Below, one piece after another: positions 49,649-60,181 of a DNA stretch of 61,508 nucleotides. Below the pieces are notes generated by a model, which saw nothing but the letters and a program-made list of their open reading frames with translations, searched no databases and had not been told where the DNA came from. This DNA comes from Colicola sp016286205 (lineage in GTDB: Bacteria; Bacteroidota; Bacteroidia; Bacteroidales; Paludibacteraceae): positions 1-61,508 of the forward strand of contig JAEESF010000013.1 in NCBI GenBank assembly GCA_016286205.1. Direction: 5' to 3'. Position 1 is the first letter of the stretch, and each line of letters begins with the position of its first letter. The translations under genes and the position numbers were made by a program.

Positions 49649-52600
49649 TTACTCGTCTTCCATTCCATTGAGCGCAGCCTCAGCAGCCTCGCGAGCGGCT
49701 TGGATAGCTGCATACTCTTCCTGGTTGTGAACCGAGAGACGTGCGAACTCGCGCAGACCGGTTCCGGCAGGAATCTGGTTACCGCAGATCACGTTCTCCT
49801 TCATTCCTTCCAGATAGTCTACTTTGCCGCGAATTGCAGCCTCGTTGAGCACCTTGGTGGTCTCCTGGAACGAAGCAGCCGACATAAACGACTTGGTTCC
49901 CAGAGCGGCGCGAGTGATACCTTGCAGAATCTGCTTAGCGGTTGCGCACTCAGCATCACGAGCTACAACGAGCTTCTTGTCGCGACGACGCAGCGAGGAG
50001 TTCTCATCGTGCAGACGACGCGCGGTAACGATTTGGCCTTCGCGAAGTACTTCGCTATCACCGGCATCGGTTACTACCTTGCGGCCCCAGATACGATCGT
50101 TCTCGTCCAGGAAGTCCATCTTATCGACTACATCACCCTCCAGGAAGCGTGTATCACCGGCTTCAACGATTTCTACCTTACGCATCATCTGGCGAACGAT
50201 AATCTCAAAGTGCTTATCGTTGATTTCCACGTGCTGCATACGATATACGGCCTGAGCCTCGTTGACGATATAGTCTTGTACAGCGGTCGGACCTTGGATA
50301 GCCAAGATATCCTCAGGAGTGATAGCTCCGTCAGACAGTGCAACACCTGCGCGTACATAGTCACCTTCCTGTACCAGGATTTGCTTACTCAGAGGAATCA
50401 GATAAGCCTTCTGCTCACCCAGTTTGCTCGTTACGAACAACTCACGGTTACCACGTTTGATCTTACCGAACGAGATCTCACCATCGATTTCTGCTACTAC
50501 GGCAGGGTTAGACGGGTTACGAGCCTCGAACAGCTCTGTGATACGTGGCAGACCCGAGGTGATATCACCGCCCGAGTTAGATACGCGAGCCATCGAGAAC
50601 AATACGTCACCAACCTCAACTTGTTCGCCATCTGCATGCATCAGGTTAGCCTTTACAGGCAAGTTGTAGGTACGCAGCACATTGCCCTCCTTGTCCAGGA
50701 TGTGAGCCTGTGGCATCTTCGTCTTATCTTTGGTATCGGTGATGTAAACCTCACGCTTACCGGTCATTTCGTCCACTTCGGTCTTACAGGTTACGCCCTC
50801 TATCACGTCTTCGTAACGGATACGACCGTCTTGCTCGATGATGAGCGAAGTACGATACGGATCCCATTCGCAGACTAGGGTTCCCTTGGTATATTTCTGA
50901 CCAGGAGTGATATAGAGTTTCGATCCGTAAGGAATTGGGAAGTTGCTCAGTACTACGCCTGTCTTCTCATCCTTGAGCAGCAGTTCGTTCAAACGGCTAA
51001 CAACCAATACGGTGCCATTGGCCGTTGTGATAGTACGGAGTTCCTCAATTTCTACGATTCCATCACGAGTCAATTCGTATTTGCTCTGCGAACCACCTGT
51101 TCCGGCCAAACCTCCCGCGTGGAAGGTACGCAGTGTCAACTGAGTACCAGGCTCACCGATGGCCTGAGCAGCGATAACGCCGACAGCCTCACCACGTTGA
51201 ACCATCTTACGCGATGCCAGGTTACGACCGTAACACTTAGCGCAGACACCCTTCTTGCTCTCGCAAGTCAAGACAGAACGAATCTCTACTTCCTCTATTC
51301 CGGCTGCTTCGATAGCCTCGCATTGGTCTTCGCGAATCTCTTCGCCCGCTGCAACTATCAACTTGCCTTCGTTATCCAGAATATCGTGAACCGATACACG
51401 GCCCAGGATACGCGATGTCAACGATGCCTGTACTTGTCCGTACGAGTCCTTGATAGCTCTTGCTGTCAGACCACGCAACGTACCACAGTCGTCCTCGTTG
51501 ATGATTACGTCGTGCGATACATCCACCAGACGACGAGTCAGGTAACCGGCATCGGCCGTCTTCAATGCGGTATCGGCCAAACCCTTACGAGCACCGTGAG
51601 TAGAGATGAAGTACTCTAGCACGGACATACCCTCTTTGAAGTTTGCCAACACAGGGTTCTCGATTTCTGCACGTGGGTCAGTAGATCCCGCTCTTTGCGG
51701 CTTAGCCATGATACCACGGATACCGGCCAACTGCTTGATCTGTTTCTCATCACCACGGGCACCGGAATCCATCATCATGTATACGGAGTTGAAGCCTTGG
51801 TCAGCACTCTTCATCTGACTCATCAAGATCTTCGTCATCTCGTCGTCGATAGATTTCCATGTATCGACAGTCTTGCGGTAACGCTCGTCATCGGAAACCT
51901 CACCCTCGTTGTACAGAGACATGATGTTGTCCACAGTAGCATTACCCTTCTCTATCAATGCCGGCTTCTCAGCAGGAATAATGATATCGTTCAAGTTGAA
52001 GCTCAAACCTCCGCGGAAAGCGCGATAGTAACCCAGGTCCTTGATATCGTCCAGGAACTTAGCCGTGCGAGCTACACCACAAGTCTTGATTACTTGCGAG
52101 ATAATAGCCTTCACAGCACCTTTCTTCATCAGCACATTCTGGAATCCGATCTCCTCTGGCATGTAGTTGTTAACAATCACACGACCCGGAGTAGTTTGAA
52201 TAATATGCTGAACAGGCTTGCCATCTACGATGTCGTTGACACGAACATTCACTTTTGCGTGAATATCTACACGACCCTCGTTCAGAGCGATGATAGCTTC
52301 GTCACCGGAATAGAAGGTGAGACCTTCGCCCTTCACGCCCTCGCGTTCCTTAGTAATATAATATAGACCCAGAATCATATCCTGAGAAGGAACGGTAATA
52401 GGATTACCATTAGCCGGATCCAGGATATTGTGCGAGCCGAGCATCAAGAGTTGAGCCTCCAGAATAGCCTCGTTGCTCAATGGCAAGTGAACAGCCATCT
52501 GGTCACCATCGAAGTCGGCGTTAAATCCGGCACAAGACAGTGGGTGCAACTGAATAGCTTTACCCTCGATCATACGCGGCTGGAAAGCCAAGATACCGTG

Positions 52601-53965
52601 GCGGTGCAGTGTCGGGGCACGGTTCAGCAGAACTGGGTGTCCTTCCATTACATGCTCCAGAATCTCGTAGATAACCGGTTCACGACGATCGATAATCTTC
52701 TTCGCCGACTTAACGGTCTTAACGATACCACGCTCAATGAGTTTGCGGATGATAAATGGTTTGTAGAGTTCAGCCGCCATCTCTTTAGGCAGACCGCACT
52801 CGTGCATCTTCAATTCCGGACCTACAACGATTACTGAACGAGCGGAATAGTCCACACGTTTACCGAGCAAGTTCTGACGGAAACGACCTTGTTTACCCTT
52901 CAGCGAATCCGACAGAGACTTCAGCGGACGGTTTGCATCCGACTTCATGGCCGTAGTCTTACGGCTATTGTCGAACAAACTATCTACTGCCTCTTGCAGC
53001 ATACGCTTCTCGTTACGGAGAATCACATCCGGAGCCTTGATCTCCATCAGTCGTTTCAGACGGTTGTTACGAATGATAACACGACGATAGAGGTCGTTCA
53101 GGTCAGAAGTAGCGAAACGGCCACCATCCAGTGGAACCAACGGACGCAACTCTGGAGGAGTTACAGGAATTGCCTGTAGTACCATCCACTCAGGACGGTT
53201 CTTTCCTTTACTTGCGCGGAAAGCTTCTACTACTTGTAGACGCTTCAGAGCCTCCTGACGACGTTGTACCGAAGCCGACTTGTCGGCTGTCGAACGCAGT
53301 TGATAGCTCAGTTCGTCTAGATCGATAGCTGCCAGCAGGTCGTAAACGGCCTCAGCACCCATCTTTACAATTACTTTCTGAGGATCGGTATTCTCCAATT
53401 GGTCGTTGTCCTCCGGAATCAAATTGCGTACTTGTATGTACTGATCCTCATCCAGTAACATTGCGTTCTCAATTGGAATACGATTCTTGTCGGTATCGTG
53501 CTTCTCGCCGATCTCCACACCTTCCAACGCGCCGGCACGTACTACGATATATTTCTCATAGTAGATAACCGATTCGAGTTTTTTGGTAGGGATACCAAGC
53601 AGTGCAGCCATCTTCGATGGCAACGAACGCAGATACCAGATATGAGCAACAGGTACCACCAGTTTGATGTGACCCATACGCTCGCGACGTACCTTTTTCT
53701 CGGTAACTTCTACGCCACAACGCTCGCACACGATACCTTTGTAACGAATGCGTTTGTACTTACCGCAGTGACACTCATAATCCTTGGTAGGACCGAAGAT
53801 ACGCTCGCAGAACAAACCATCGCGTTCTGGTTTATAGGTACGATAGTTAATGGTTTCCGGTTTGAGCACTTCGCCCGAAGAGATTGCCATAATCTCATCC
53901 GGGGAGGCAAGACCAATAGAAATCTTGGTAAAACCGGTACGTTTAGTTTCTTGTTTATAAGCCAT
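49649..53965 (-). CDS. rpoC: RNA polymerase subunit beta'
   Basis: 1438 residues, usual for Bacteroidota. The N-terminal zinc ribbon YECHCGKYKRIRYKGIVCERCGVEV is intact. The catalytic magnesium loop is NADFDGDQMAVH, and the second zinc site is CESKKGVCAKCYG. The trigger-loop region GEPGTQLTLRTFHAGG is present. It forms half of the polymerase active-site cleft with beta. It starts 13 nt after rpoB and ends at a bidirectional terminator. Confidence 0.98.
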   Translation of the reverse strand: MAYKQETKRTGFTKISIGLASPDEIMAISSGEVLKPETINYRTYKPERDGLFCERIFGPTKDYECHCGKYKRIRYKGIVCERCGVEVTEKKVRRERMGHIKLVVPVAHIWYLRSLPSKMAALLGIPTKKLESVIYYEKYIVVRAGALEGVEIGEKHDTDKNRIPIENAMLLDEDQYIQVRNLIPEDNDQLENTDPQKVIVKMGAEAVYDLLAAIDLDELSYQLRSTADKSASVQRRQEALKRLQVVEAFRASKGKNRPEWMVLQAIPVTPPELRPLVPLDGGRFATSDLNDLYRRVIIRNNRLKRLMEIKAPDVILRNEKRMLQEAVDSLFDNSRKTTAMKSDANRPLKSLSDSLKGKQGRFRQNLLGKRVDYSARSVIVVGPELKMHECGLPKEMAAELYKPFIIRKLIERGIVKTVKSAKKIIDRREPVIYEILEHVMEGHPVLLNRAPTLHRHGILAFQPRMIEGKAIQLHPLSCAGFNADFDGDQMAVHLPLSNEAILEAQLLMLGSHNILDPANGNPITVPSQDMILGLYYITKEREGVKGEGLTFYSGDEAIIALNEGRVDIHAKVNVRVNDIVDGKPVQHIIQTTPGRVIVNNYMPEEIGFQNVLMKKGAVKAIISQVIKTCGVARTAKFLDDIKDLGYYRAFRGGLSFNLNDIIIPAEKPALIEKGNATVDNIMSLYNEGEVSDDERYRKTVDTWKSIDDEMTKILMSQMKSADQGFNSVYMMMDSGARGDEKQIKQLAGIRGIMAKPQRAGSTDPRAEIENPVLANFKEGMSVLEYFISTHGARKGLADTALKTADAGYLTRRLVDVSHDVIINEDDCGTLRGLTARAIKDSYGQVQASLTSRILGRVSVHDILDNEGKLIVAAGEEIREDQCEAIEAAGIEEVEIRSVLTCESKKGVCAKCYGRNLASRKMVQRGEAVGVIAAQAIGEPGTQLTLRTFHAGGLAGTGGSQSKYELTRDGIVEIEELRTITTANGTVLVVSRLNELLLKDEKTGVVLSNFPIPYGSKLYITPGQKYTKGTLVCEWDPYRTSLIIEQDGRIRYEDVIEGVTCKTEVDEMTGKREVYITDTKDKTKMPQAHILDKEGNVLRTYNLPVKANLMHADGEQVEVGDVLFSMARVSNSGGDITSGLPRITELFEARNPSNPAVVAEIDGEISFGKIKRGNRELFVTSKLGEQKAYLIPLSKQILVQEGDYVRAGVALSDGAITPEDILAIQGPTAVQDYIVNEAQAVYRMQHVEINDKHFEIIVRQMMRKVEIVEAGDTRFLEGDVVDKMDFLDENDRIWGRKVVTDAGDSEVLREGQIVTARRLHDENSSLRRRDKKLVVARDAECATAKQILQGITRAALGTKSFMSAASFQETTKVLNEAAIRGKVDYLEGMKENVICGNQIPAGTGLREFARLSVHNQEEYAAIQAAREAAEAALNGMEDE

Positions 53966-53978
53966 AATTCTTCAAATC

Positions 53979-56900
53979 TTATTCCATGTTAATACTGAGT
54001 GCCAAGCCTTGCAATTCATGCAGAAGCACGTTGAGCGATTCTGGAAGACCCGGTGTTGGGAACGGTTCGCCCTTAACGATTGCCTCGTAGGTACGAGCAC
54101 GACCCGTTACATCATCTGATTTGATGGTCAAGATCTCTTGCAGAACGTGAGCTGCGCCGTGAGCCTCAAGAGCCCAAACCTCCATCTCACCGAAACGTTG
54201 ACCACCGAACTGAGCCTTACCTCCAAGAGGTTGCTGAGTGATCAAACTGTACGGACCGATAGAACGAGCGTGCATCTTGTCGTCTACCATGTGACCCAGT
54301 TTCATGAAGTAGGTAACACCTACCGTTGCCATCTGGTCGAATGGTTCGCCCGACTCACCATCGTACAACTGAGTTTTACCCGCACGTGGCAGACCTGCCT
54401 TGTCGGTCCACTCATCGAGTTGCTCTAGTGTACAACCATCGAAGATAGGAGTCGAGAACTTAACGCCCAGTTCGTGACCTGCCCAACCAAGCACAGCCTC
54501 GAAGATCTGACCGATGTTCATACGAGAAGGCACACCCATCGGGTTCAATACGATATCTACCGGTGTTCCGTCTGCCAGGAACGGCATATCCTCAACGCGA
54601 ACAATCTTGCTGACGATACCCTTATTACCGTGACGACCGGCCATCTTATCACCTACGCGGATCTTACGACGCTTAGCCACATAAACCTTAGCCATCTGAA
54701 CAATACCGTTAGGCAGCTCGTCACCGATAGTCAGGTCGAACTTCTCGCGTTTGAGACGTGCATCCATCTCTTTGTACTTAGCGATATAGTTCATGATACA
54801 CTGACTCAGCAGTTCGTTCTTGTGTGCATCAGCGGTCCAACCATCGAGCATTACAGAGAAGTAGTCGATCTCGTGCAGACGCTCTTTGGTGAAATGCTGG
54901 CCTTTAGCTACCAATTCGGTACCCAGGATATCCTTAACCGAAACAGCAGTCTTGCCATTGAGCAGCGTATAGAGTTTCTCTATCAATTGCTCACGCAGCG
55001 ACTCTGCTTTGTCGCGGAACTCAACATCCATACGCTGAAGAACTTCTTTGTCTTTCAGCTTCTGGCTGCGATCCTTATTAGCCTTGGTGTAAATCTTCTT
55101 GTCAATGATGACACCATCCAACGAAGGACTAGCCTTCAGAGATGCATCTTTCACATCGCCGGCCTTGTCACCGAAGATGGCCTTCAACAGTTTCTCTTCC
55201 GGTGATGGATCGGTCTCACCCTTAGGAGTAATCTTACCAATCAGGATATCACCCGGTTGTACGTAAGCACCGATACGGATGATACCGTTCTCGTCCAGGT
55301 CTTTGGTTGCCTCTTCCGATACATTAGGTATATCAGCGGTGAACTCTTCCAGACCACGCTTGGTGTCACGTACCTCAAGTAGTTGCTCAACTACATGAAC
55401 AGAAGTGTACATATCCTCACGCACGATGCGCTCGCTCAGCACGATGGCATCCTCGTAGTTGTAACCTTTCCAAGGAATATAAGCCACCTTCAGGTTCTTA
55501 CCCAGAGCCAATTCTCCGCCTTGAGTAGCGTAACCCTCGGTCAGTATTTGACCTTTCGTTACACGGTCGCCCTTGCGAACGAGCGGGTGGAGGTCGATGG
55601 TTGTATTCTGGTTGGTTTTCTCAAATTTAGGCATCTTGTACTCACGCTCAGCTGATTCGAAGGAGATGAACTCTTCCTCCTCGGAGCGATCGTAACGGAT
55701 ACAGATTTTGTCAGCATCAACGTAGGTTACCAGACCTTCGCCTTCTGCCTGAATCTGCGTACGACTGTCGTTCACAAGCTGCTCCTCTATACCGGTTCCT
55801 ACGATAGGAGCCTCAGAGGTAATCAATGGAACAGCCTGGCGCATCATGTTCGATCCCATCAATGCACGGTGAGCATCATCGTGCTCCAAGAACGGAATCA
55901 GTGCGGCAGCCACAGATGCAATCTGGCAAGGAGCCACATCCATCAAGTTAACCTCGGAAGGTGCAACGACTGGGAAGTCAGCACCCAAACGGGTCTTAAC
56001 CTTATTTCGGATGAAATTACCGTCCTTAGTCAACGGGGCATTACCCTGTGCTACGACTTGCTTCTCCTCGTCTTCTGCAGACAGATAAACTACATGATCG
56101 TTGTCCAAATCAACTACGCTGTTAACCACCTTACGGTACGGAGTCTCGATGAAGCCAAGATTGTTGATCTTAGCGTAGATACACATCGAAGAGATCAAAC
56201 CGATGTTCGGGCCTTCAGGAGTCTCGATCGGACAGAGACGTCCGTAGTGAGTATAGTGTACGTCACGTACCTCGAATCCGGCACGGTCACGGCTCAAACC
56301 ACCAGGACCAAGGGCCGACATACGACGCTTGTGAGTGATTTCAGCCAACGGGTTCTGCTGATCCATGAACTGGCTCAGAGCGTTGGTTCCGAAGTACGAG
56401 TTGATAATCGACGAAATCGATTTAGCATTAATCAGGTCGGTCGGAGTGAAGACCTCGTTGTCGCGGACGTTCATACGCTCACGAACGGTGCGGGCCATAC
56501 GAGCCAAACCAATACCAAACTGGTTGTAGAGCTGCTCACCTACGGTACGAACACGACGATTGCTCAAGTGGTCGATATCGTCCACCTCAGCATTCGAGTT
56601 GATGAGCGAAACGAGATACTTGATAATCTCGATGATATCTTCCTTGGTCAAAACACGTGTATCCTCAGGAATCGACATGTTCAGCTTACGGTTGATACGA
56701 TAGCGGCCTACGTCACCCAAATCGTAACGTTTCTGCGAGAAGAACAGGTTCTGAATCATCTCACGAGCGGTAGCATCATCTGCAGGCTCGGCGTTACGCA
56801 ACTGACGATAGATGTAGAGCACAGCCTCTTTCTCCGTTTTAGCAGGGTCTTTCTGCAAGGTGTTGAAGATGATGGAGAAATCGTTCTCACGCTCTTGATC

Positions 56901-57791
56901 CTTGTGCAGAAGAACCGACTTAGAACCGGATTCCAGGATGATGTCAATCACCTCCGGGGTCAATTCAGCCTCACGCTCTACCACAATCTGGTTACGCTCG
57001 ATGGACGATACCTCACCGGTATCCTCATCTACGAAATCCTCGATAGTAGGCTTCATCACATAACCTGCCAGGCGGCGACCGATGCAAGCCTCCAGGGCCT
57101 CACGGTTGCACTTAACCTCTTCGGCCAAGTCGAAGCAGTTCAGAATCTCCTTGTCGGTCTCGAAACCGATGGCACGCAGAAGCGTGGTTACCGGCAATTT
57201 CTTCTTACGGTCGATGTAAGCATACATCACCTTGTTGATGTCGGTCGCAAACTCGATCCACGAACCGCGGAACGGGATAATACGAGCCGAATAGAGTTTT
57301 GTACCGTTGCTGTGCATCGATGTACCGAAGAATACACCCGGTGAACGGTGCAACTGACTAACGATAACGCGCTCAGCACCATTAATAACAAACGTTCCCT
57401 TTGGCGTCATGTAGGGGATGGTTCCGAGGAACACATCCGAAACAACGGTGTCGAAATCCTCATGATCAGGATCTTCACAACTCAGACGCAGTTTAGCTTT
57501 CAAAGGCACACTGTAGGTCAATCCACGCTTGATACACTCGTCGATGGTGTAGCGAGGACGATCGACGGAATAATCCAGGAATGCCAACGTAAAGCTGTTT
57601 CGGGTATCCTGAATCGGAAAGTTCTCCGAGAATACCTTGAATAATCCTTCCTTACGACGCTGCTCAGGAGTAGAATCCATCTGCAGGAATTCCTGGAAGG
57701 ACTTCAGTTGGATGTCCAGAAAGTCAGGATAGGGCATATGCTGTTGCATACGCGAGAAGTTGACTCTCTGTTGTTTTTTTGTTGTAGCCAT
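53979..57791 (-). CDS. rpoB: RNA polymerase subunit beta
   Basis: 1270 residues. Conserved beta blocks are present, including the rifampicin region FGTNALSQFMDQQNPLAEITHKRRMSALGPGGLSRDRAGFEVRDVH, GQILTEGYATQGGELALGKNLKVAYIPWKGYNYEDA and the C-terminal MKLGHMVDDKMHARSIGPYSLITQQPLGGKAQFGGQRFGEMEVWALEA. No deletion is apparent. It is preceded by a 233-bp gap with two hairpins separating it from rplL. Confidence 0.98.
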   Translation of the reverse strand: MATTKKQQRVNFSRMQQHMPYPDFLDIQLKSFQEFLQMDSTPEQRRKEGLFKVFSENFPIQDTRNSFTLAFLDYSVDRPRYTIDECIKRGLTYSVPLKAKLRLSCEDPDHEDFDTVVSDVFLGTIPYMTPKGTFVINGAERVIVSQLHRSPGVFFGTSMHSNGTKLYSARIIPFRGSWIEFATDINKVMYAYIDRKKKLPVTTLLRAIGFETDKEILNCFDLAEEVKCNREALEACIGRRLAGYVMKPTIEDFVDEDTGEVSSIERNQIVVEREAELTPEVIDIILESGSKSVLLHKDQERENDFSIIFNTLQKDPAKTEKEAVLYIYRQLRNAEPADDATAREMIQNLFFSQKRYDLGDVGRYRINRKLNMSIPEDTRVLTKEDIIEIIKYLVSLINSNAEVDDIDHLSNRRVRTVGEQLYNQFGIGLARMARTVRERMNVRDNEVFTPTDLINAKSISSIINSYFGTNALSQFMDQQNPLAEITHKRRMSALGPGGLSRDRAGFEVRDVHYTHYGRLCPIETPEGPNIGLISSMCIYAKINNLGFIETPYRKVVNSVVDLDNDHVVYLSAEDEEKQVVAQGNAPLTKDGNFIRNKVKTRLGADFPVVAPSEVNLMDVAPCQIASVAAALIPFLEHDDAHRALMGSNMMRQAVPLITSEAPIVGTGIEEQLVNDSRTQIQAEGEGLVTYVDADKICIRYDRSEEEEFISFESAEREYKMPKFEKTNQNTTIDLHPLVRKGDRVTKGQILTEGYATQGGELALGKNLKVAYIPWKGYNYEDAIVLSERIVREDMYTSVHVVEQLLEVRDTKRGLEEFTADIPNVSEEATKDLDENGIIRIGAYVQPGDILIGKITPKGETDPSPEEKLLKAIFGDKAGDVKDASLKASPSLDGVIIDKKIYTKANKDRSQKLKDKEVLQRMDVEFRDKAESLREQLIEKLYTLLNGKTAVSVKDILGTELVAKGQHFTKERLHEIDYFSVMLDGWTADAHKNELLSQCIMNYIAKYKEMDARLKREKFDLTIGDELPNGIVQMAKVYVAKRRKIRVGDKMAGRHGNKGIVSKIVRVEDMPFLADGTPVDIVLNPMGVPSRMNIGQIFEAVLGWAGHELGVKFSTPIFDGCTLEQLDEWTDKAGLPRAGKTQLYDGESGEPFDQMATVGVTYFMKLGHMVDDKMHARSIGPYSLITQQPLGGKAQFGGQRFGEMEVWALEAHGAAHVLQEILTIKSDDVTGRARTYEAIVKGEPFPTPGLPESLNVLLHELQGLALSINME

Positions 57792-57952
57792 TATTTTGAT
57801 GGTTGAAAAGTTGTTTAACAGAATTAAACTGTTGGTAATGAATAATTTAGAGCTAAATCAATAGGTGTAAATTTTATAGTTTTTTAACAATCACCAGCAA
57901 AGAATTACCAAATTTTTCAGTTTATTAATCATTCTGTTCTATTGAGCAGAAA

Positions 57953-58009
57953 AGGTTTAGACCCCCATTTATCACAGGGATCTAAACCTATTCCACTCGG
58001 ATAGAGTGG
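57953..58009 (-). promoter_or_regulatory. Tandem hairpins in the rplL-rpoB gap (probable attenuator/processing site)
   Basis: Read on the minus strand: a CCACTC/GAGTGG hairpin (57993-58009), then a long stem with arms 57953-57965 and 57977-57989 (AGGTTTAGA/TCTAAACCT plus CCC/GGG around one C-A mismatch) and a short T-rich tail. A comparable gap in E. coli holds an attenuator and an RNase III site. The remaining bases up to rpoB are AT-rich with no gene. Confidence 0.6.
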
Positions 58010-58024
58010 TTGGTCAGAGAGGTA

Positions 58025-58408
58025 TTACTTGAGTTCTACCTCAGCGCCTACTTCTTCGAGAGCTTTCTTCAAAGCCTCAGCAGTAGCCTTGTCAACGCCT
58101 TCCTTTACGTTAGCCGGAGCTGCGTCAACGATGTCCTTAGCCTCTTTCAGGCCAAGACCAGTTTGCTCCTTAACGGCCTTAACGACCTGGAGTTTGTTAG
58201 CACCAGCGCTCTTCAGCAATACGTCGAAAGAGGTCTTCTCCTCTGCAGCCTCAGCTGCAGCGCCACCAGCTGCAGGACCGGCAGCAACAGCAACAGCTGC
58301 TGCAGCAGGCTCAATGCCGTACTCCTCTTTGAGGATAGTAGCGAGTTCATTAACTTCCTTAACAGTAAGGTTAACAAGGGTTTCAGCAATAACTTTAAGA
58401 TCTGCCAT
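58025..58408 (-). CDS. rplL: 50S ribosomal protein L7/L12
   Basis: 127 residues. An N-terminal dimerisation helix pair (MADLKVIAETLVNLTVKEVNELATILKEEYG) leads to an Ala-rich hinge. The C-terminal factor-binding domain is EKTSFDVLLKSAGANKLQVVKAVKEQTGLGLKEAKDIVDAAP. The protein forms the ribosomal stalk that recruits GTPase factors. It follows rplJ, as is universal. Confidence 0.97.
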   Translation of the reverse strand: MADLKVIAETLVNLTVKEVNELATILKEEYGIEPAAAAVAVAAGPAAGGAAAEAAEEKTSFDVLLKSAGANKLQVVKAVKEQTGLGLKEAKDIVDAAPANVKEGVDKATAEALKKALEEVGAEVELK

Positions 58409-58464
58409 TGTCTTATAAATTTTAAAAGATTATTAAATTTCAATAAATTAGTTTGATGTGCTGA

Positions 58465-58995
58465 TTACTCAGCTTTTTTCTCCAATGTCTGGAGTACACC
58501 GTGAATGGTGTTTTGTCCACTTTGCAGAGCCGATACGACGTTCTTAGCAGGCGATTGCAACAGAGCAACCAATTCTGCGATGAGGTCGTTCTTCGACTTA
58601 ACAGTGCACAAGAACTCGAGATTTTGCTTGCCTACGTAAACAGTTTCTTCTACGTATGCAGCTTTGAGTTGTGGCTTAGCGTCTCCGGTCTTGTCGCCCT
58701 TGGTAAACTCTTTGATAAGTTTAGCAGGAGCATTTCCGGTTGCACTAAGCATGAGAGCGGTGTTGCCCTTCAGTGCAGCAAATAACTCTGCATCAACGCC
58801 CTTTTTCTCAAGAGCTTTTTGGAGCAAGGTATTCTTTGCCACAAGGAGCTTGATGTCTTGTTTGAAGCACGCACGACGCAGGTCGCTGGTCTTCGCAGCA
58901 TCCAGACCCTCGATATTAACGAGGTAGAAATGCGGGAACTCAGCCAATTTAGCGCCAAGGGCTTCAATGACGAGATTTTTATCTTCCTTTTTCAT
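58465..58995 (-). CDS. rplJ: 50S ribosomal protein L10
   Basis: 176 residues. It anchors L7/L12 dimers to 23S rRNA at the stalk base. The N-terminal rRNA/L11 contact region (MKKEDKNLVIEALGAKLAEFPHFYLVNIEGLDAAKTSDLRRACFKQDIKLLVAKNTLLQKAL) is followed by the C-terminal helix that binds L7/L12. The 23-nt gap to rplA leaves little room for a classical L10 leader. Confidence 0.97.
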   Translation of the reverse strand: MKKEDKNLVIEALGAKLAEFPHFYLVNIEGLDAAKTSDLRRACFKQDIKLLVAKNTLLQKALEKKGVDAELFAALKGNTALMLSATGNAPAKLIKEFTKGDKTGDAKPQLKAAYVEETVYVGKQNLEFLCTVKSKNDLIAELVALLQSPAKNVVSALQSGQNTIHGVLQTLEKKAE

Positions 58996-59018
58996 ACTTG
59001 TCTTTTTGTTTTTAGAGA

Positions 59019-59708
59019 TTAAAGCGATTTGGTATCGATCTTAATACCCTGACTCATAGTGCTGGAAAGATAAACGCTCTTGATGTACTCACCTTTGGAG
59101 ACAGCAGGTTTGAGGTGCTTGATAGTATCGATGAAAGCGAGTGCGTTCTCAGCGATTTTCTCAGCAGTGAAACTAACCTTACCAATAGAGGTGTGTACAA
59201 TACCGAACTTGTCAACCTTGAAGTCGATCTTACCACCCTTGACCTCTTTAACGGCCTTAGCCACGTCCATGGTAACAGTACCGCTCTTTGGGTTCGGCAT
59301 CAAGCCACGAGGACCCAATACGCGACCGAGGGCACCAATCTTACCCATGATCTGAGGCATAGTGATGATGACATCAATGTCAGTCCATCCACCTTTGATC
59401 TTTTCAATATACTCATCCAGACCAACATAGTCGGCACCTGCCTCTTTGGCAGCAGCCTCCTGATCCGGAGTACAGAGTGCGAGAACACGGACAACCTTAC
59501 CGGTTCCGTTAGGAAGGGCAACCACGCCACGAACCATTTGGTTAGCCTTACGCGGGTCTACGCCCAGACGTACGTCAATATCTACACTTGCGTCGAACTT
59601 AGTGGTAGTGATCTCTTTAACGAGAGCAGCAGCCTCTTCGATGGTGTAGAGCTTGCCAGCTTCAATCTTTTCAGCAGCAAGCTTCTGTTTTTTTGTCAGT
59701 TTTGCCAT
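59019..59708 (-). CDS. rplA: 50S ribosomal protein L1
   Basis: 229 residues. L1 stalk protein, with family motifs KFDASVDIDVRLGVDPRKANQMVRGVVALPNGTGK and MGKIGALGRVLGPRGLMPNPKSGTVT. In other bacteria L1 also binds its own operon mRNA to repress translation. It lies 26 nt after rplK in the usual order. Confidence 0.98.
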   Translation of the reverse strand: MAKLTKKQKLAAEKIEAGKLYTIEEAAALVKEITTTKFDASVDIDVRLGVDPRKANQMVRGVVALPNGTGKVVRVLALCTPDQEAAAKEAGADYVGLDEYIEKIKGGWTDIDVIITMPQIMGKIGALGRVLGPRGLMPNPKSGTVTMDVAKAVKEVKGGKIDFKVDKFGIVHTSIGKVSFTAEKIAENALAFIDTIKHLKPAVSKGEYIKSVYLSSTMSQGIKIDTKSL

Positions 59709-59734
59709 AGTTGTTGATAATGATTGAAGTTAGA

Positions 59735-60157
59735 TTACTTAACGACGATACCCATGCTACGAGCGGTACCTTTGACCATTTGGAGAGCGGACTCAACGGT
59801 AAAGCAGTTGAGGTCAACCATTTTGTCCTCAGCAATCTTGCGAGCCTGATCCTCGGTGATAGTAGCCACCTTGGTACGGTTCGGCTGATCGCTACCGCTC
59901 TTCACCTTAGCAGCCTCGAGGAGCTGGATAGCTACAGGAGGAGTCTTAACGATGAAGTCAAACGACTTGTCAGCATAGACGGTAATGATTACAGGCAGTA
60001 CTTTGCCTGCTTTGTCTTGTGTTCTGGCATTGAACTGTTTGCAAAACTCCATAATGTTCACACCCTTAGAACCCAGAGCCGGGCCTACTGGAGGAGCAGG
60101 ATTGGCAGCGCCACCCTTGATTTGGAGTTTGATAAAACCAGCAATTTCTTTAGCCAT
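59735..60157 (-). CDS. rplK: 50S ribosomal protein L11
   Basis: 140 residues. N-terminal KLQIKGGAANPAPPVGPALGSKGVNIMEFCKQFNARTQD with the Pro-rich thiostrepton-region helix. The C-terminal rRNA-binding domain includes the family motif AGSxAxSMGI in the form KGTARSMGIVV. It binds the GTPase-associated region of 23S rRNA. Confidence 0.98.
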   Translation of the reverse strand: MAKEIAGFIKLQIKGGAANPAPPVGPALGSKGVNIMEFCKQFNARTQDKAGKVLPVIITVYADKSFDFIVKTPPVAIQLLEAAKVKSGSDQPNRTKVATITEDQARKIAEDKMVDLNCFTVESALQMVKGTARSMGIVVK

Positions 60158-60181
60158 AGTTTTACGTTGTTAATAGTTTTT

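Noticed and set aside
55869..57344. 491-residue plus-strand open frame opposite rpoB, and 392 residues at 49700-50878 opposite rpoC
   Set aside because: Antisense to highly conserved genes, with no start signals or recognisable domains. They arise from codon bias of the polymerase genes.
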